From: a bacterium 210917-DFI.7.65
GTDB taxonomy: Bacteria > Bacillota > Clostridia > Oscillospirales > Oscillospiraceae
Assembly (NCBI GenBank): GCA_020555865.1
Contig: JAJCJJ010000001.1
Coordinates: 248,001-312,000, forward strand
Length of the DNA: 64,000 nt
Direction: 5' to 3'
Shown: one piece after another, positions 52,490-61,142 of the stretch
Layout: the number at the start of each line of letters is the position of its first letter
How positions within the stretch are numbered: position 1 is the stretch's first letter
The notes under the pieces: model-generated
Told to the model about the DNA's origin: nothing
What the model saw: the letters and a program-made list of their open reading frames with translations, nothing else
Database searches by the model: none
Translations under genes and position numbers: made by a program

Positions 52490-54449
52490 TCTGACGCTGC
52501 TGCGCAAAAATGTGATCCGCTTCAGCCCGCTGTGGATCGTATATTCCGCCGCTTGGTTTGTGGCGATGCCGCTGCTGCTGGGCATGCAGCTCTCCAGCGA
52601 CTGGCCGCCGGAACTCAATGATGTGATCCAGATCCTGGGCGCTTTCATGACAAGCGCGGGGCCTGTGGTAGCCTGCCTTTACGGTGTGGCAGTGGCTATG
52701 GCTGTGTTTTCCTACCTTTATTCGGCCCGCAGTGTTTCGCTGATGCACTCCCTGCCCATCCGGCGCAGCGGATTGTTCCTCACCAACTATATCAGCGGGC
52801 TGCTCTTTTTCGTGGTACCCAACCTGATCCTGTGCGGAATCACGGCGTGCGTGACGCTGGTGGGCCATGTGTTCTGTCCGGGCATGCTGCTGGCGTGGCT
52901 GCTGGGATTAACTGCCATGGAGTTGTTTTTCTACTCCTTCGCTGTATTTTGCGCCATGTTTACCGGAAACCTGCTGGCGCTGCCGGTATTTTATGGTGTG
53001 CTCAATGTACTGGCTTTTGTGCTGTGGTGGTCGATCTCCATGTTTCTTGAGCCGTTTCTGTATGGCTTTTCCATGACGGACCGCGCAGCAGTGGTGGAAT
53101 GGCTGACGCCGCTGGCCAGACTTTATGACTCGGTATCTGTGGTATGGAACTATAATGCAGCGGATTATTCGTTCAGCACAGCATCGCTGCACGGGATCCC
53201 CGTTTTGGTGATCTATGCGGCTGCAGGCATTGTTTTTGCCGTTTTGGCGTATGCGGCGTATCGCCGCCGCCGCAGTGAGAGCGCCGGGGATATTGTTTCC
53301 GTGCGCTGGGCTAAGGTGCTGTTCCGTTACGGCGTGGCTCTGACAGCGGCGCTGACGATCGGACAGGGACTGTATGGGCTGGTCTTTATGAATAGCCGTC
53401 TGAGCGGTGTACCCGTGCGGCTGGTGTGTATGATCGTCGTGGGTGCTGTGGGCTTCCTGGTGGCACAGATGCTGCTGCAGAAATCTTTCCGTGTGGTAAA
53501 AAAGAGCCTGCGCGGCAGTGTGGTGTGCGCAGCGGTGATTCTGCTGGTGGCGCTGGGCGCACAGCTGGATGTGACTGGGTTTGTCAGCCGTGTGCCACAG
53601 GTCGGGCAGATTGATTTCGTTCATGTGACCGTCAGCGGCAACGATGCTGCCAGTGCCACCGTGCAGGGCGAAGAGGCTGTGGAGAAGGTGCGCGCGCTGC
53701 ATCAAGGCATTGTGGATCACCGCAGCACAGCGCAGCGGGATGTGTGGAATACCGACTACAGCGACGGCAGCGGCAATTCGCCTCTGTATGTCAGTCTGAG
53801 TTACCGTTTGAAAGACGGTACGGTGCTGCAGCGGAATTATGACTATATGACGGTGCGTGAAAGCGACCTGGAAGATGCGTCCTCGTTGACGGCACTGGCC
53901 CAAGCGCTGGTGGATGATGCAGAATTCCGCACGAAAAACGCTCTGGGTCCCGTGGCTGGCGAGGAAGTGGACGGTGAAGCCGTTACTCTGACCGGCGGCT
54001 GTTTCACCTATTACAATGCGGGTGTCATCGATGTGGAGCAGGAACGTATTCTGACGGAGGCCGAAGCGCAAACCCTGGCGGCGGCCCTGCGTGAAGATGC
54101 TGCGGCGGGACGTACGGAGCGCATCCTCGTGGCCGACCGACGCAGTGACGCCGAACAGCAGGCACAGGACGGGGAAAAGAGATATGTAAATAATCTGCAG
54201 TTTAATTATCGAATTGGTTCGTCGGTGGATACCGGCAGGGCATACATTGACCTGAGCGTGGACATGACCGCAACGGTTCAGGCGCTGAACGATCTGGGGA
54301 TCCTGAACGAATATGTGACGTTGCGCACCTGCGCGGAGCACGACGCGCTGTATGAAAGCAGGTATCAGGACGGAAATGCGACAGTGGCTGTGTATGAAGA
54401 TTCGTATGAAACGGATTTGGTGCCGGAATCTGCCACAGAAAGCGCCTGA
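52464..54449 (+). CDS. Large ABC permease with extracytoplasmic domain
   Basis: About 661 residues. Six membrane helices in the first 240 residues (ABC-2 type) and further helices at about 285-310, 322-345 and 355-375, then a 280-residue soluble domain (SGNDAASATVQGEEAVEKVRAL and after) that is probably extracellular. The partner ATPase overlaps it. Similar large permeases lie with YtrA-type regulators in other Firmicutes; the substrate is unknown. The ATG at 52464 has GGAGG 8 bases upstream. Confidence 0.8.
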   Translation: MQSKTSCFNLTLLRKNVIRFSPLWIVYSAAWFVAMPLLLGMQLSSDWPPELNDVIQILGAFMTSAGPVVACLYGVAVAMAVFSYLYSARSVSLMHSLPIRRSGLFLTNYISGLLFFVVPNLILCGITACVTLVGHVFCPGMLLAWLLGLTAMELFFYSFAVFCAMFTGNLLALPVFYGVLNVLAFVLWWSISMFLEPFLYGFSMTDRAAVVEWLTPLARLYDSVSVVWNYNAADYSFSTASLHGIPVLVIYAAAGIVFAVLAYAAYRRRRSESAGDIVSVRWAKVLFRYGVALTAALTIGQGLYGLVFMNSRLSGVPVRLVCMIVVGAVGFLVAQMLLQKSFRVVKKSLRGSVVCAAVILLVALGAQLDVTGFVSRVPQVGQIDFVHVTVSGNDAASATVQGEEAVEKVRALHQGIVDHRSTAQRDVWNTDYSDGSGNSPLYVSLSYRLKDGTVLQRNYDYMTVRESDLEDASSLTALAQALVDDAEFRTKNALGPVAGEEVDGEAVTLTGGCFTYYNAGVIDVEQERILTEAEAQTLAAALREDAAAGRTERILVADRRSDAEQQAQDGEKRYVNNLQFNYRIGSSVDTGRAYIDLSVDMTATVQALNDLGILNEYVTLRTCAEHDALYESRYQDGNATVAVYEDSYETDLVPESATESA

Positions 54450-54554
54450 TTCGGATGTGCAGCGGTTGCCTGTGCGGCCGCTGGGGAAGGTAAGTTCCAC
54501 GATGGTGCCGCCGCCGAAGAAGGCAGCGCGGTAAAAGAAAGAGAGGAAACATCT

Positions 54555-54743
54555 ATGCAAACGACCATCATGCTGCTGTTTTATGGCTTTTTGGCTGGTA
54601 TTCTGGTGATGTGCGCCGGTTTTTCTACCCGCAAACGCGCATCCCGGCGCGTGGCCGAAACGATTTCCGCCGCTGGCGGCACGCTGTCGGCTTGCTGCTT
54701 TTTGATGATTTTGGGCTGCGGATATTTGTCCACACTGCTGTAA
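54555..54743 (+). CDS. Small membrane protein
   Basis: 62 residues with two hydrophobic helices (about 4-24 and 40-60) joined by a basic loop STRKKRASRR-like (TRKRASRRVAE). AGAGAGGAAA precedes the ATG at 54555. It follows the permease by 105 bases without a terminator and ends before one, so it may belong to the same operon. Function unknown. Confidence 0.65.
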   Translation: MQTTIMLLFYGFLAGILVMCAGFSTRKRASRRVAETISAAGGTLSACCFLMILGCGYLSTLL

Positions 54744-54766
54744 AAAGCGGCGGCCAATGAAAAAAG

Positions 54767-54806
54767 AAAGCGCCCGAGATGGCGGAAAGCCGTCCTGGGC
54801 GCTTTT
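54767..54806 (+). terminator. Intrinsic terminator closing the first GntR-ABC operon
   Basis: A stem with a 9-bp perfect base (54767-54775 with 54796-54804) and an imperfect upper part, followed by TTTT. Confidence 0.7.
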
Positions 54807-54812
54807 GCGCTC

Positions 54813-54841
54813 TTGCTATCTGAGGCAGTTTTGGATATAAT
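54813..54841 (+). promoter_or_regulatory. Promoter of the lipoprotein gene
   Basis: TTGCTA (54813-54818) and TATAAT (54836-54841) with a 17-base spacer. Confidence 0.75.
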
Positions 54842-54907
54842 AACTTTGCAGTCTATCTTTCCTGCGCCGAAAGAGAGGAAAAGAGACCGATAAGGAGGTC
54901 GTTTGAT

Positions 54908-55582
54908 ATGAAATCAAAGCGCATATGGATCCTGACCGCTGCGGCTGCACTGGTTGTGTCTGCCGCGGGCTGTGCCATGCCGGTGCAGCCCGGCACGGAC
55001 GGTACGCAGCAGGGCGGCGGAAGCAGCATGCAGGAGTCGGCCGGCCAAACGCAGCAGGGTGCTGCATCGAATCCCTTCAGCCGCCCCCGGACTGATTCTG
55101 AACAGGAGGAGCCGAAGACCGTAGAACTGCAGGTTCAGCAGGAGGACGGCACCACGGATACCGTCACAGCCACGGTCTACACTGGAAACGGCTATACGCT
55201 TGCCATTCCGGAAGGATGGGAGCGCGATGACAACGAGCCGCAATGGAATCCCCATGCCAACGATGCCGTAGAATTCACAGTTCGTTATTACGATGGAAAG
55301 AAAGCGGATGCGGTGGCGGAGCTTTTTCGGAAAGACGAGGATGACTATACCTTTGAAGCGCCCCAAACCGGCGCGCTGGCCCATGTGTCTGATGTAGTTT
55401 CGCTGCGCGGCAGTGAAATGGACAATGGGACGATCACGGATTTGGTGGCCTATTTTGTCAATCATGGTGATAAGGGCTGCTATGGCCTGATTCTCGAATG
55501 TCCTACGGAGGCTTCGGAGAGTTTTGGCGCCTATCTTGGCGCCATTGCCAACAGTTTTACCTTAGCAGAAACGGGAAAATAA
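54908..55582 (+). CDS. Predicted lipoprotein
   Basis: 224 residues. A lipoprotein signal peptide with lipobox VSAAGC (lipidated cysteine at about residue 22) is followed by a disordered Q/G/S-rich linker (25-65) and a compact domain (about 70-222) with TLAIPEGWERDD and GAIANSFTLAETG at its edges. The fold resembles PsbP/DUF1795-type domains (start LxIPxGW, end IxxSF), but I cannot assign a family firmly. AAGGAGG precedes the ATG. Monocistronic. Confidence 0.75.
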   Translation: MKSKRIWILTAAAALVVSAAGCAMPVQPGTDGTQQGGGSSMQESAGQTQQGAASNPFSRPRTDSEQEEPKTVELQVQQEDGTTDTVTATVYTGNGYTLAIPEGWERDDNEPQWNPHANDAVEFTVRYYDGKKADAVAELFRKDEDDYTFEAPQTGALAHVSDVVSLRGSEMDNGTITDLVAYFVNHGDKGCYGLILECPTEASESFGAYLGAIANSFTLAETGK

Positions 55583-55596
55583 CAGTTCAAGACAAA

Positions 55597-55632
55597 CAGG
55601 CGGTATGGCTTCAGCCATACCGCCTGCTTTAT
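55597..55632. terminator. Bidirectional terminator between lipoprotein and MATE genes
   Basis: A perfect 14-bp stem (55597-55610 with 55613-55626) with T-rich sequence on the + side. Confidence 0.85.
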
Positions 55633-55635
55633 TTT

Positions 55636-57030
55636 TTAAAGAGATGCCGATGAGGTGGTGTGTTCCTGTGTTTGGGAGGGAAGGCGTTTAGTAAGCCATT
55701 TTCCCTTTTTATAATAGATGAAAAAGGCGATTGTGCCCATCACCCAGGAAATGGGATAGCTGATGCAGATCATGCCCAAAGTGTTATGGAGCGGCAGAAT
55801 CCACAGAATCCAAACGACGCGGAACACGCAGATGGAAAGACCCGTGATGATCATCGGGATCAGCGCTTCCCCCACGCCGCGGATCACGCCGGAAAATACT
55901 TCGATGCACATATAAGTAATATATGTGGGGGTGAGCATCAGCAGCATCTGCACACAGATCTGCACTACCTTAGGATCGGTGGCAAACAGGTGGGTGAGAG
56001 GATAGCGCAGAACGACCGTGACAACGGTAATGATTACACAGCCCAGCGCCGAAAGGCCCAGCCCCACCCGGACGCCCTGATGCAGTCGGTCCAGTTTGCC
56101 TGCGCCGAAGTTTTGCCCGATGAACGTGGTGATGGTGGTACCCATGGCGCTGACGGTCATCCAGAATACCAGATTGATGTTACTATACGCTGTCCAGGCC
56201 GTGATGGTGCTGGTGCCGAAATAGTTCACGCTGGCCTGGATCAGCAGATTGCTCAGATCGAACATGGTCGACTGAATGCCGGTAGGCAGGCCGATGCGGG
56301 TGATACGCCAGAGAAGGCGCAGATCCGGTTTCAATTCGCGCCAGTGAAGCTGCACAGGCAGCGACCGCTCCTGGGCCAGACACAGCAGCACCAAGCTCAT
56401 AGCCAGCGTCTGGGAGAGCACCGTGGCCAGTGCCGCACCGGATATGCCCATCCGCAGCACGGCGGTGAACAGCAGGTCGAGGATGATGTTGACTACCGCT
56501 GTGCAAATGAGGATATACACAGGCCTGCGGGCGTCGCCCACTGCGCGCAGTATGCCTGAGCCCATGTTATACAGCACACTGGGAAGCATGCCCAGCGAGT
56601 AGATCCGAAGATACTGCACGGCCATGTCGAAAATGTCTTCCGGGGTTTGCAGCAGTTCCAGAAGCCAGGGCGTGATGAACAAACCGAGAACCATGAAAGA
56701 TAGGCCGATGATTGCTGCCAGCGCCAGTGCGGTGTGGGTGGCCCGGCGCACCATGTCGTTTTCCCGCGCGCCGAAATACTGGGCGATCACGACTGTAGCG
56801 CCGCTGCCGATGCCGACGAAGAAGCCAATGAGCAGGTTGATGAAAGTGCTGGTGCAGCCCACCGCGGCCAATGCGGATTCGCCCACGACTTTGCTGATGA
56901 TGACGGCATCGGCGGTAATGTAAATCTGCTGGAAAAAAATACCGCACCAAATGGGGATGAAAAAGCGGATCATTTGTGTGGAAATACGGCCCTCGGTCAG
57001 GTCGATCTCCCGTTTTTTCAAAGTAGTCAT
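55636..57030 (-). CDS. MATE-family efflux transporter
   Basis: 464 residues with twelve membrane helices. The MatE pattern appears as FFQQIYITADAVIISKVVGESALAAVGCTS in helix 1-2 and repeats in the second half (NINLVFWMTVSAMGTTITTFIGQNFGAG). MATE proteins export cationic drugs and metabolites using Na+ or H+. The ATG at 57030 is preferred; a TTG 24 bases upstream has no ribosome-binding site. A short attenuator-like hairpin lies in its leader. Confidence 0.92.
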   Translation of the reverse strand: MTTLKKREIDLTEGRISTQMIRFFIPIWCGIFFQQIYITADAVIISKVVGESALAAVGCTSTFINLLIGFFVGIGSGATVVIAQYFGARENDMVRRATHTALALAAIIGLSFMVLGLFITPWLLELLQTPEDIFDMAVQYLRIYSLGMLPSVLYNMGSGILRAVGDARRPVYILICTAVVNIILDLLFTAVLRMGISGAALATVLSQTLAMSLVLLCLAQERSLPVQLHWRELKPDLRLLWRITRIGLPTGIQSTMFDLSNLLIQASVNYFGTSTITAWTAYSNINLVFWMTVSAMGTTITTFIGQNFGAGKLDRLHQGVRVGLGLSALGCVIITVVTVVLRYPLTHLFATDPKVVQICVQMLLMLTPTYITYMCIEVFSGVIRGVGEALIPMIITGLSICVFRVVWILWILPLHNTLGMICISYPISWVMGTIAFFIYYKKGKWLTKRLPSQTQEHTTSSASL

Positions 57031-57057
57031 GGTAGTTCTCTCTATCTTTTTCAAATT

Positions 57058-57077
57058 AAAAAACGCCCCTGAGGGCG
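57058..57077 (-). terminator. Attenuator-like hairpin in the MATE leader
   Basis: On the minus strand a 5-bp CGCCC/GGGCG stem with a TCAG loop (57077-57064) is followed by six T. It lies between the promoter and the start codon, so it could stop most transcripts before the gene. Confidence 0.5.
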
Positions 57078-57110
57078 AAAATGGATTTCTGTCACTCGGA
57101 CATGTTTTTT

Positions 57111-57139
57111 ATTATAGCAAATCACGCTGCGCGGAGCAA
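57111..57139 (-). promoter_or_regulatory. Promoter of the minus-strand MATE gene
   Basis: Minus-strand TTGCTC (57139-57134) and TATAAT (57116-57111) with a 17-base spacer. Confidence 0.7.
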
Positions 57140-57197
57140 TGAAAAGATGCAAAAAAACGCCGGGAAAATTATGCCAGTCCGGAATGCTCCCGGGCCG

Positions 57198-57226
57198 TTC
57201 CCTTTTGCGCGGAAATGTGATATGAT
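57198..57226 (+). promoter_or_regulatory. Promoter candidate of the EFR1 gene
   Basis: TTCCCT (57198-57203) and TATGAT (57221-57226) with a 17-base spacer; the -35 is weak. Confidence 0.4.
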
Positions 57227-57252
57227 CAGAAAAAAGAAAAGGGAGCGATGGC

Positions 57253-58080
57253 ATGGAGATCACAGTGGTGCGGGCGCTGTATTTCAGCGGCACGGGGACG
57301 ACGGAGAAAGTTGTCTGTACTTTGGCAAAAGCGCTGGGACGGTATTTGGGTGCATCAGTGGAACGGTTTGATTTTACCCGACCGGAGGCGCGGGAAGCGG
57401 AGCAGCGCTTCGGTCCCGGCGAACTGGCTGTGATAGGTACGCCGGTGTATGCCGGCCGGGTGCCCAATGTGCTGCTGAAGTATTTGACGGGAAAGCTGCG
57501 CGGCAGCGGCGCTCTTGCCATTCCTGTGGTATTGTTTGGCAACCGCAACTTCGATGACGGATTGATTGAGCTGCGGAATATTTTGGAACAGGACGGGCTG
57601 CGTGCGGTGGCTGGCGCGGCCTTTGTGGGAGAACATTCCTTTTCCCGAACGCTGGCCGCCGGGCGGCCGGACAAACAGGATCTGGCGCGGGCAGAAGATT
57701 TTGCCCGCGCTGCGGCGGAGAAGATCGCCGCGCTGTCGGCACTGCCGGAAACAGCGGTGGCCGTACGGGGGGAGGAACCGCTGCGGCCCTATTATACGCC
57801 CCGGGACCGGCAGGGCAAAGCGGTGAATATCCTGAAGGTCAAGCCGCTCACCGATCTGGACAAGTGCAGCGGCTGCGGATTGTGCGCAGCGCTGTGCCCC
57901 ATGGGCAGTATCGATCCGGTGGATGTTTCCCAGGTGAAGGGTATCTGCATCAAATGCTGTGCCTGTGTGAAAAAGTGTCCCACAGGGGCAAAGTTTTACA
58001 CGGACCCGGGCTATCTGTATCACCAGCACGAACTGGAAGAAGGCTTTGCCCGCCGGGCAGCGGTGGAAACGTTTCTGTAA
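57253..58080 (+). CDS. EFR1-type flavodoxin-ferredoxin fusion
   Basis: 275 residues. The N-terminal flavodoxin-like domain has the phosphate loop YFSGTGTTEKVV (residues 10-21) and GTPVYAGRVPN. The C-terminal half carries two [4Fe-4S] motifs, CSGCGLCAALCP (about 202-213) and CIKCCACVKKCP (about 231-242). This matches the EFR1 ferrodoxin family. It probably moves electrons between flavin and iron-sulfur partners in the cytoplasm; no partner enzyme is adjacent. Confidence 0.88.
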   Translation: MEITVVRALYFSGTGTTEKVVCTLAKALGRYLGASVERFDFTRPEAREAEQRFGPGELAVIGTPVYAGRVPNVLLKYLTGKLRGSGALAIPVVLFGNRNFDDGLIELRNILEQDGLRAVAGAAFVGEHSFSRTLAAGRPDKQDLARAEDFARAAAEKIAALSALPETAVAVRGEEPLRPYYTPRDRQGKAVNILKVKPLTDLDKCSGCGLCAALCPMGSIDPVDVSQVKGICIKCCACVKKCPTGAKFYTDPGYLYHQHELEEGFARRAAVETFL

Positions 58081-58087
58081 TTCATTG

Positions 58088-58122
58088 CAACAGGCCCTGC
58101 GGCAGCGCCGCAGGGCCTGTTG
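58088..58122. terminator. Bidirectional terminator between EFR1 and proC
   Basis: A perfect 16-bp GC-rich stem (58088-58103 with 58107-58122). Confidence 0.75.
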
Positions 58123-58132
58123 ATTTGCCGGT

Positions 58133-58942
58133 TTATTTTTTCCCCAATTCCATGGTTTTGGCATAAGCGGCACTTACTGCACCCATGACGGTGGCGCGGA
58201 ACGCGCCGTCTTCCAGGGCATGCACGCCAACGATGGTGCTGCCGCCGGGACTGCATACCCGATCCTTCAGCACGGCGGGATGTGTGTCGCTCTCCAGGGC
58301 CAGCCTGGCGCTGCCCAGTACCATCTGCGCGGCGTACAGCAGCGCCTTATCCCGGGGAAGGCCACATTCCACGCCGCCGTCGGCAAGCGCCTCCAGAAAC
58401 AGATCCACAAAAGCGGGTCCGCAGCCGGAAATGGCGCAGCCGGCGTCGATCAGTTCTTCGTGCAGTTCGTCCAGCACGCCTGCGGCGGCCATGTTCTGCA
58501 GGAACGCGGTTTTGTCCTCTGCCGTTACATTCGCGCTGGCGGTATACAGGATCATGCCTGATCCCACGGAGACCGGGGTGTTGGGCATAATGCGAATAGT
58601 GGGATAGGCCCCGCCGGCCAGTTCCTGGATCCGGGCGATGGTCATGCCCGCTGCCATGGTGACGAGGACGAACGGGTCGGTGCGTGCGCTCAGCACAGGC
58701 GCGATGGAGGTGAGCAAATCTTCCATCATCTGGGGTTTTACACCCAGAAAGAGAAAGTGGCTCTCGGCCGCGGCGGTTTCGTTGCTGCCGCTGCATGCGC
58801 CCAATTCGCCCGCCAGAGCTTCGGCTCTGGCGTTGTCGTGATCTGCCAACAGGATGTCGCAGCCCGGCAGCGTTTTCGCTGCAGCGGCGGACAGTGCGCC
58901 GCCCATATTGCCACAGCCGATAAAACCAAAGGTATACGCCAT
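58133..58942 (-). CDS. proC: Pyrroline-5-carboxylate reductase
   Basis: 269 residues. The NAD(P)H loop FIGCGNMGGAL is at residues 7-17, RIMPNTPVSVGSGM near 118, and the C-terminal signature LKDRVCSPGGSTIVGVHALE. It makes proline from pyrroline-5-carboxylate. AGGTG lies 8 bases before the ATG at 58942. No proA or proB is nearby. Confidence 0.95.
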   Translation of the reverse strand: MAYTFGFIGCGNMGGALSAAAAKTLPGCDILLADHDNARAEALAGELGACSGSNETAAAESHFLFLGVKPQMMEDLLTSIAPVLSARTDPFVLVTMAAGMTIARIQELAGGAYPTIRIMPNTPVSVGSGMILYTASANVTAEDKTAFLQNMAAAGVLDELHEELIDAGCAISGCGPAFVDLFLEALADGGVECGLPRDKALLYAAQMVLGSARLALESDTHPAVLKDRVCSPGGSTIVGVHALEDGAFRATVMGAVSAAYAKTMELGKK

Positions 58943-59095
58943 AAAAAATCACCTGATTTCCAAAAGTATCACTGCCAGTATACCACCGATTTGCGCATTT
59001 GTCTTGCTTTTCCGTGCCATTCGTGCCACAATATTTTTGATAACGGACCTGGGCGTATGCCTGCGGTCAAAAAAGCAAAAGGGAAAGAGGCGGCC

Positions 59096-59194
59096 ATGAA
59101 CGCTATGGAAGCGGTTCCGTATCTGATCGTTCACGCTCTGCCGTTGGGTACGGCGGATCTGCGCCGGAGGAAGGAATGGGCGAAGCAGCAGTGA
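59096..59194 (+). CDS. Possible 32-residue protein
   Basis: ATG at 59096 with AAAGAGG nearby, reading MNAMEAVPYLIVHALPLG, then a basic tail. It is 42 bases before the MATE gene and could be a leader peptide or chance. The rest of 58943-59236 shows no gene. Confidence 0.25.
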   Translation: MNAMEAVPYLIVHALPLGTADLRRRKEWAKQQ

Positions 59195-59236
59195 GGGTGC
59201 AAAGCAGGAAACAGCGGATAGAAAGGGATATTCAAC

Positions 59237-60604
59237 GTGACACAGCAGCATGATTTTTCCAAGGGCAGCGTTGCCCGCAATATTCTTTATCTGGCTGCCC
59301 CCATGACGGCGGCGCAGCTGATCAACGTGCTCTACAGTGTGGTGGATCGGATGTATCTGGGCCGCTTGCCGGGCCATCTTGCGTTAACCGGGGTAGGGCT
59401 GACTTTGCCGGTCGTCTCGATTATTATGGGATTTGCCAATTTGTGCGGCACCGGCGGCGCGCCGCTGTGTTCCATCTGCCGGGGCCGGGGGGACGACGAA
59501 GAGGCGGAGCGGATTATGGGGAATTCCTTCACGCTCCTGCTGCTGTTCGGTGCGGCGGTCACCGTAGTGTTTCTGGCCTTTCAACGACCAATTCTGTATT
59601 TGTTCGGCGCCAGCGACGCCACTTACCCGTATGCCAGCGCTTATATGACCATTTACCTGCTTGGTTCGATTTTTGTTATGATCGGGCTTGGTATGAATCC
59701 ATTTATCAGCATGCAGGGGTTTGGACGCACTGGGATGATGACTGTAGGGCTGGGAGCTCTTGTAAACATTGTGCTGGATCCGGTGTTTATTTTTGGGCTG
59801 AATATGGGAGTGCGGGGGGCGGCCTTGGCCACGGTGATCGCGCAGGCCTGTTCTGCGCTCTGGGTGCTGCGGTTTCTTACCGGGCCAAAAGCCCTGCTGC
59901 GCCTGCGCCGCAGATTCTTGCATCTGCATGCCGGCCGTGTGCGGCGCATTGTTGCGTTGGGGCTGTCCGGCTTTTGTATGAATTTGACCAACAGCCTGGT
60001 GCAGGTGGTATGCAACGCTACGCTGCAGCGCTACGGCGGGGATCTGTATGTTGGTGTGATGACCATTATCAATTCCCTGCGGGAAGTGTTCACCATGCCG
60101 ATCCAGGGCCTGAACAACGGCGCGCAGCCAGTCATCGGCTACAATTACGGTGCGGGGCTGTACAGCCGGGTGCGCCGCTCCATCCGTTTCAGCGTATCGC
60201 TCACTGTGCTGTATTCGGCGGCTTTCTGGGCTGCGGCCATGCTGCTGCCGGGGCTGCTGATCCGCGTGTTCAGCGGGGAGGCAAATGTAATTGCGGCCGG
60301 CATTCCGGCTCTGCGCATCTACTTTTGCCTGTATGTCCTCTTATCGCTGCAGATGGCGGGGCAGTGTGTATTTGTCAGCTTGGGCCGGTCTCGTTATGCC
60401 ATCTTTTTCTCCCTGCTGCGAAAAGCGGTGATCAACGCGCCGCTGACGGTGCTTCTGCCCCTGTGGATGGGCATCACTGGCGTTTTTGCCGCTGAAGCGG
60501 TGTCTCAGTTGATCGGCGGCACGGTTTGCATCCTGACCATGTATTTCACAGTCTATCGTCCCATGCGCGGCCAGGCGGATCACCTTCCGGAGGAGCGTTT
60601 GTGA
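59237..60604 (+). CDS. MATE-family efflux transporter (second copy)
   Basis: 455 residues, twelve membrane helices. Helix 1 region AAQLINVLYSVVDRMYLGRLPG and the second-half repeat LVQVVCNATLQRYGGDLYVGVMTIINSL fit the MATE fold, with GLNNGAQPVIGYNYGAG as a conserved loop. Sequence differs clearly from the minus-strand MATE protein 2 kb away, so this is not a recent duplication. The start is GTG at 59237 with GAAAGGGA upstream. Confidence 0.92.
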   Translation: MTQQHDFSKGSVARNILYLAAPMTAAQLINVLYSVVDRMYLGRLPGHLALTGVGLTLPVVSIIMGFANLCGTGGAPLCSICRGRGDDEEAERIMGNSFTLLLLFGAAVTVVFLAFQRPILYLFGASDATYPYASAYMTIYLLGSIFVMIGLGMNPFISMQGFGRTGMMTVGLGALVNIVLDPVFIFGLNMGVRGAALATVIAQACSALWVLRFLTGPKALLRLRRRFLHLHAGRVRRIVALGLSGFCMNLTNSLVQVVCNATLQRYGGDLYVGVMTIINSLREVFTMPIQGLNNGAQPVIGYNYGAGLYSRVRRSIRFSVSLTVLYSAAFWAAAMLLPGLLIRVFSGEANVIAAGIPALRIYFCLYVLLSLQMAGQCVFVSLGRSRYAIFFSLLRKAVINAPLTVLLPLWMGITGVFAAEAVSQLIGGTVCILTMYFTVYRPMRGQADHLPEERL

Positions 60605-60626
60605 ACGACTGCTGTGCTCTTTTGAG

Positions 60627-60665
60627 GCGGAGAACGGTTCCTGCAGAACCGTTCTCCGCTTTTTG
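60627..60665 (+). terminator. Intrinsic terminator after the second MATE gene
   Basis: A perfect 14-bp stem (60627-60640 with 60646-60659) followed by TTTTT. Confidence 0.9.
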
Positions 60666-60686
60666 GGTAAAGGAAAGAAAAGGGAC

Positions 60687-60737
60687 TTGACAACTGTGTA
60701 TATTGAATATATACTGTAGATACAGTGTATACACAGT
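60687..60737 (+). promoter_or_regulatory. Promoter and palindromic operator of the second GntR-ABC operon
   Basis: TTGACA (60687-60692) and TATACT (60710-60715) with a 17-base spacer. The promoter is packed with symmetry: ACTGTA/TACAGT (60713-60726), the perfect GTGTATACAC (60725-60734), and an outer pair ACTGTGTATA (60693-60702) with TATACACAGT (60728-60737). The GntR protein encoded next is the likely binder. Confidence 0.8.
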
Positions 60738-60755
60738 AATAACAGAGGTGCATCC

Positions 60756-61133
60756 ATGGATATTATTATCAGCAATGCCTCCGGCGTGCCGATTTATGAA
60801 CAGATCGTCCGCCAGATCAAGGGGGCGATTCTGTCCGGTCAGGTGAGCGAGGGTGAAGCGCTGCCATCCATCCGCCTGCTGGCCAGGGATCTGCGCATTT
60901 CCGTCATTACCACAAAGCGGGCTTATGAGGAGCTGGAGCGCAGCGGGTTTGTGACCACTGTGCCGGGCAAGGGCTGCTTTGTGGCCCATCAGGATCAGGA
61001 GACCCGAAAGGAGGCCGTGCTGTGCCGGGTGGAGGAGCATTTGACAAAGGCTGTAGAGGAAGCCCGCGTCGGTGCGGTATCGCTGGCGGAGATGGAAGAA
61101 ATGCTGCAGACACTATACAACGAGGGAGCATAA
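60756..61133 (+). CDS. GntR-family regulator, YtrA type (second)
   Basis: 125 residues. GVPIYEQIVRQIKGAILSGQV, LPSIRLLARDLRISVITTKRAYEELERSGF and the short helical tail mark a YtrA-type regulator. It probably represses its own promoter through the palindromes at 60693-60737. The ABC ATPase gene follows 9 bases later. It is related to the regulator at 51229 but clearly diverged. Confidence 0.9.
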   Translation: MDIIISNASGVPIYEQIVRQIKGAILSGQVSEGEALPSIRLLARDLRISVITTKRAYEELERSGFVTTVPGKGCFVAHQDQETRKEAVLCRVEEHLTKAVEEARVGAVSLAEMEEMLQTLYNEGA

Positions 61134-61142
61134 GGAGTGCTT

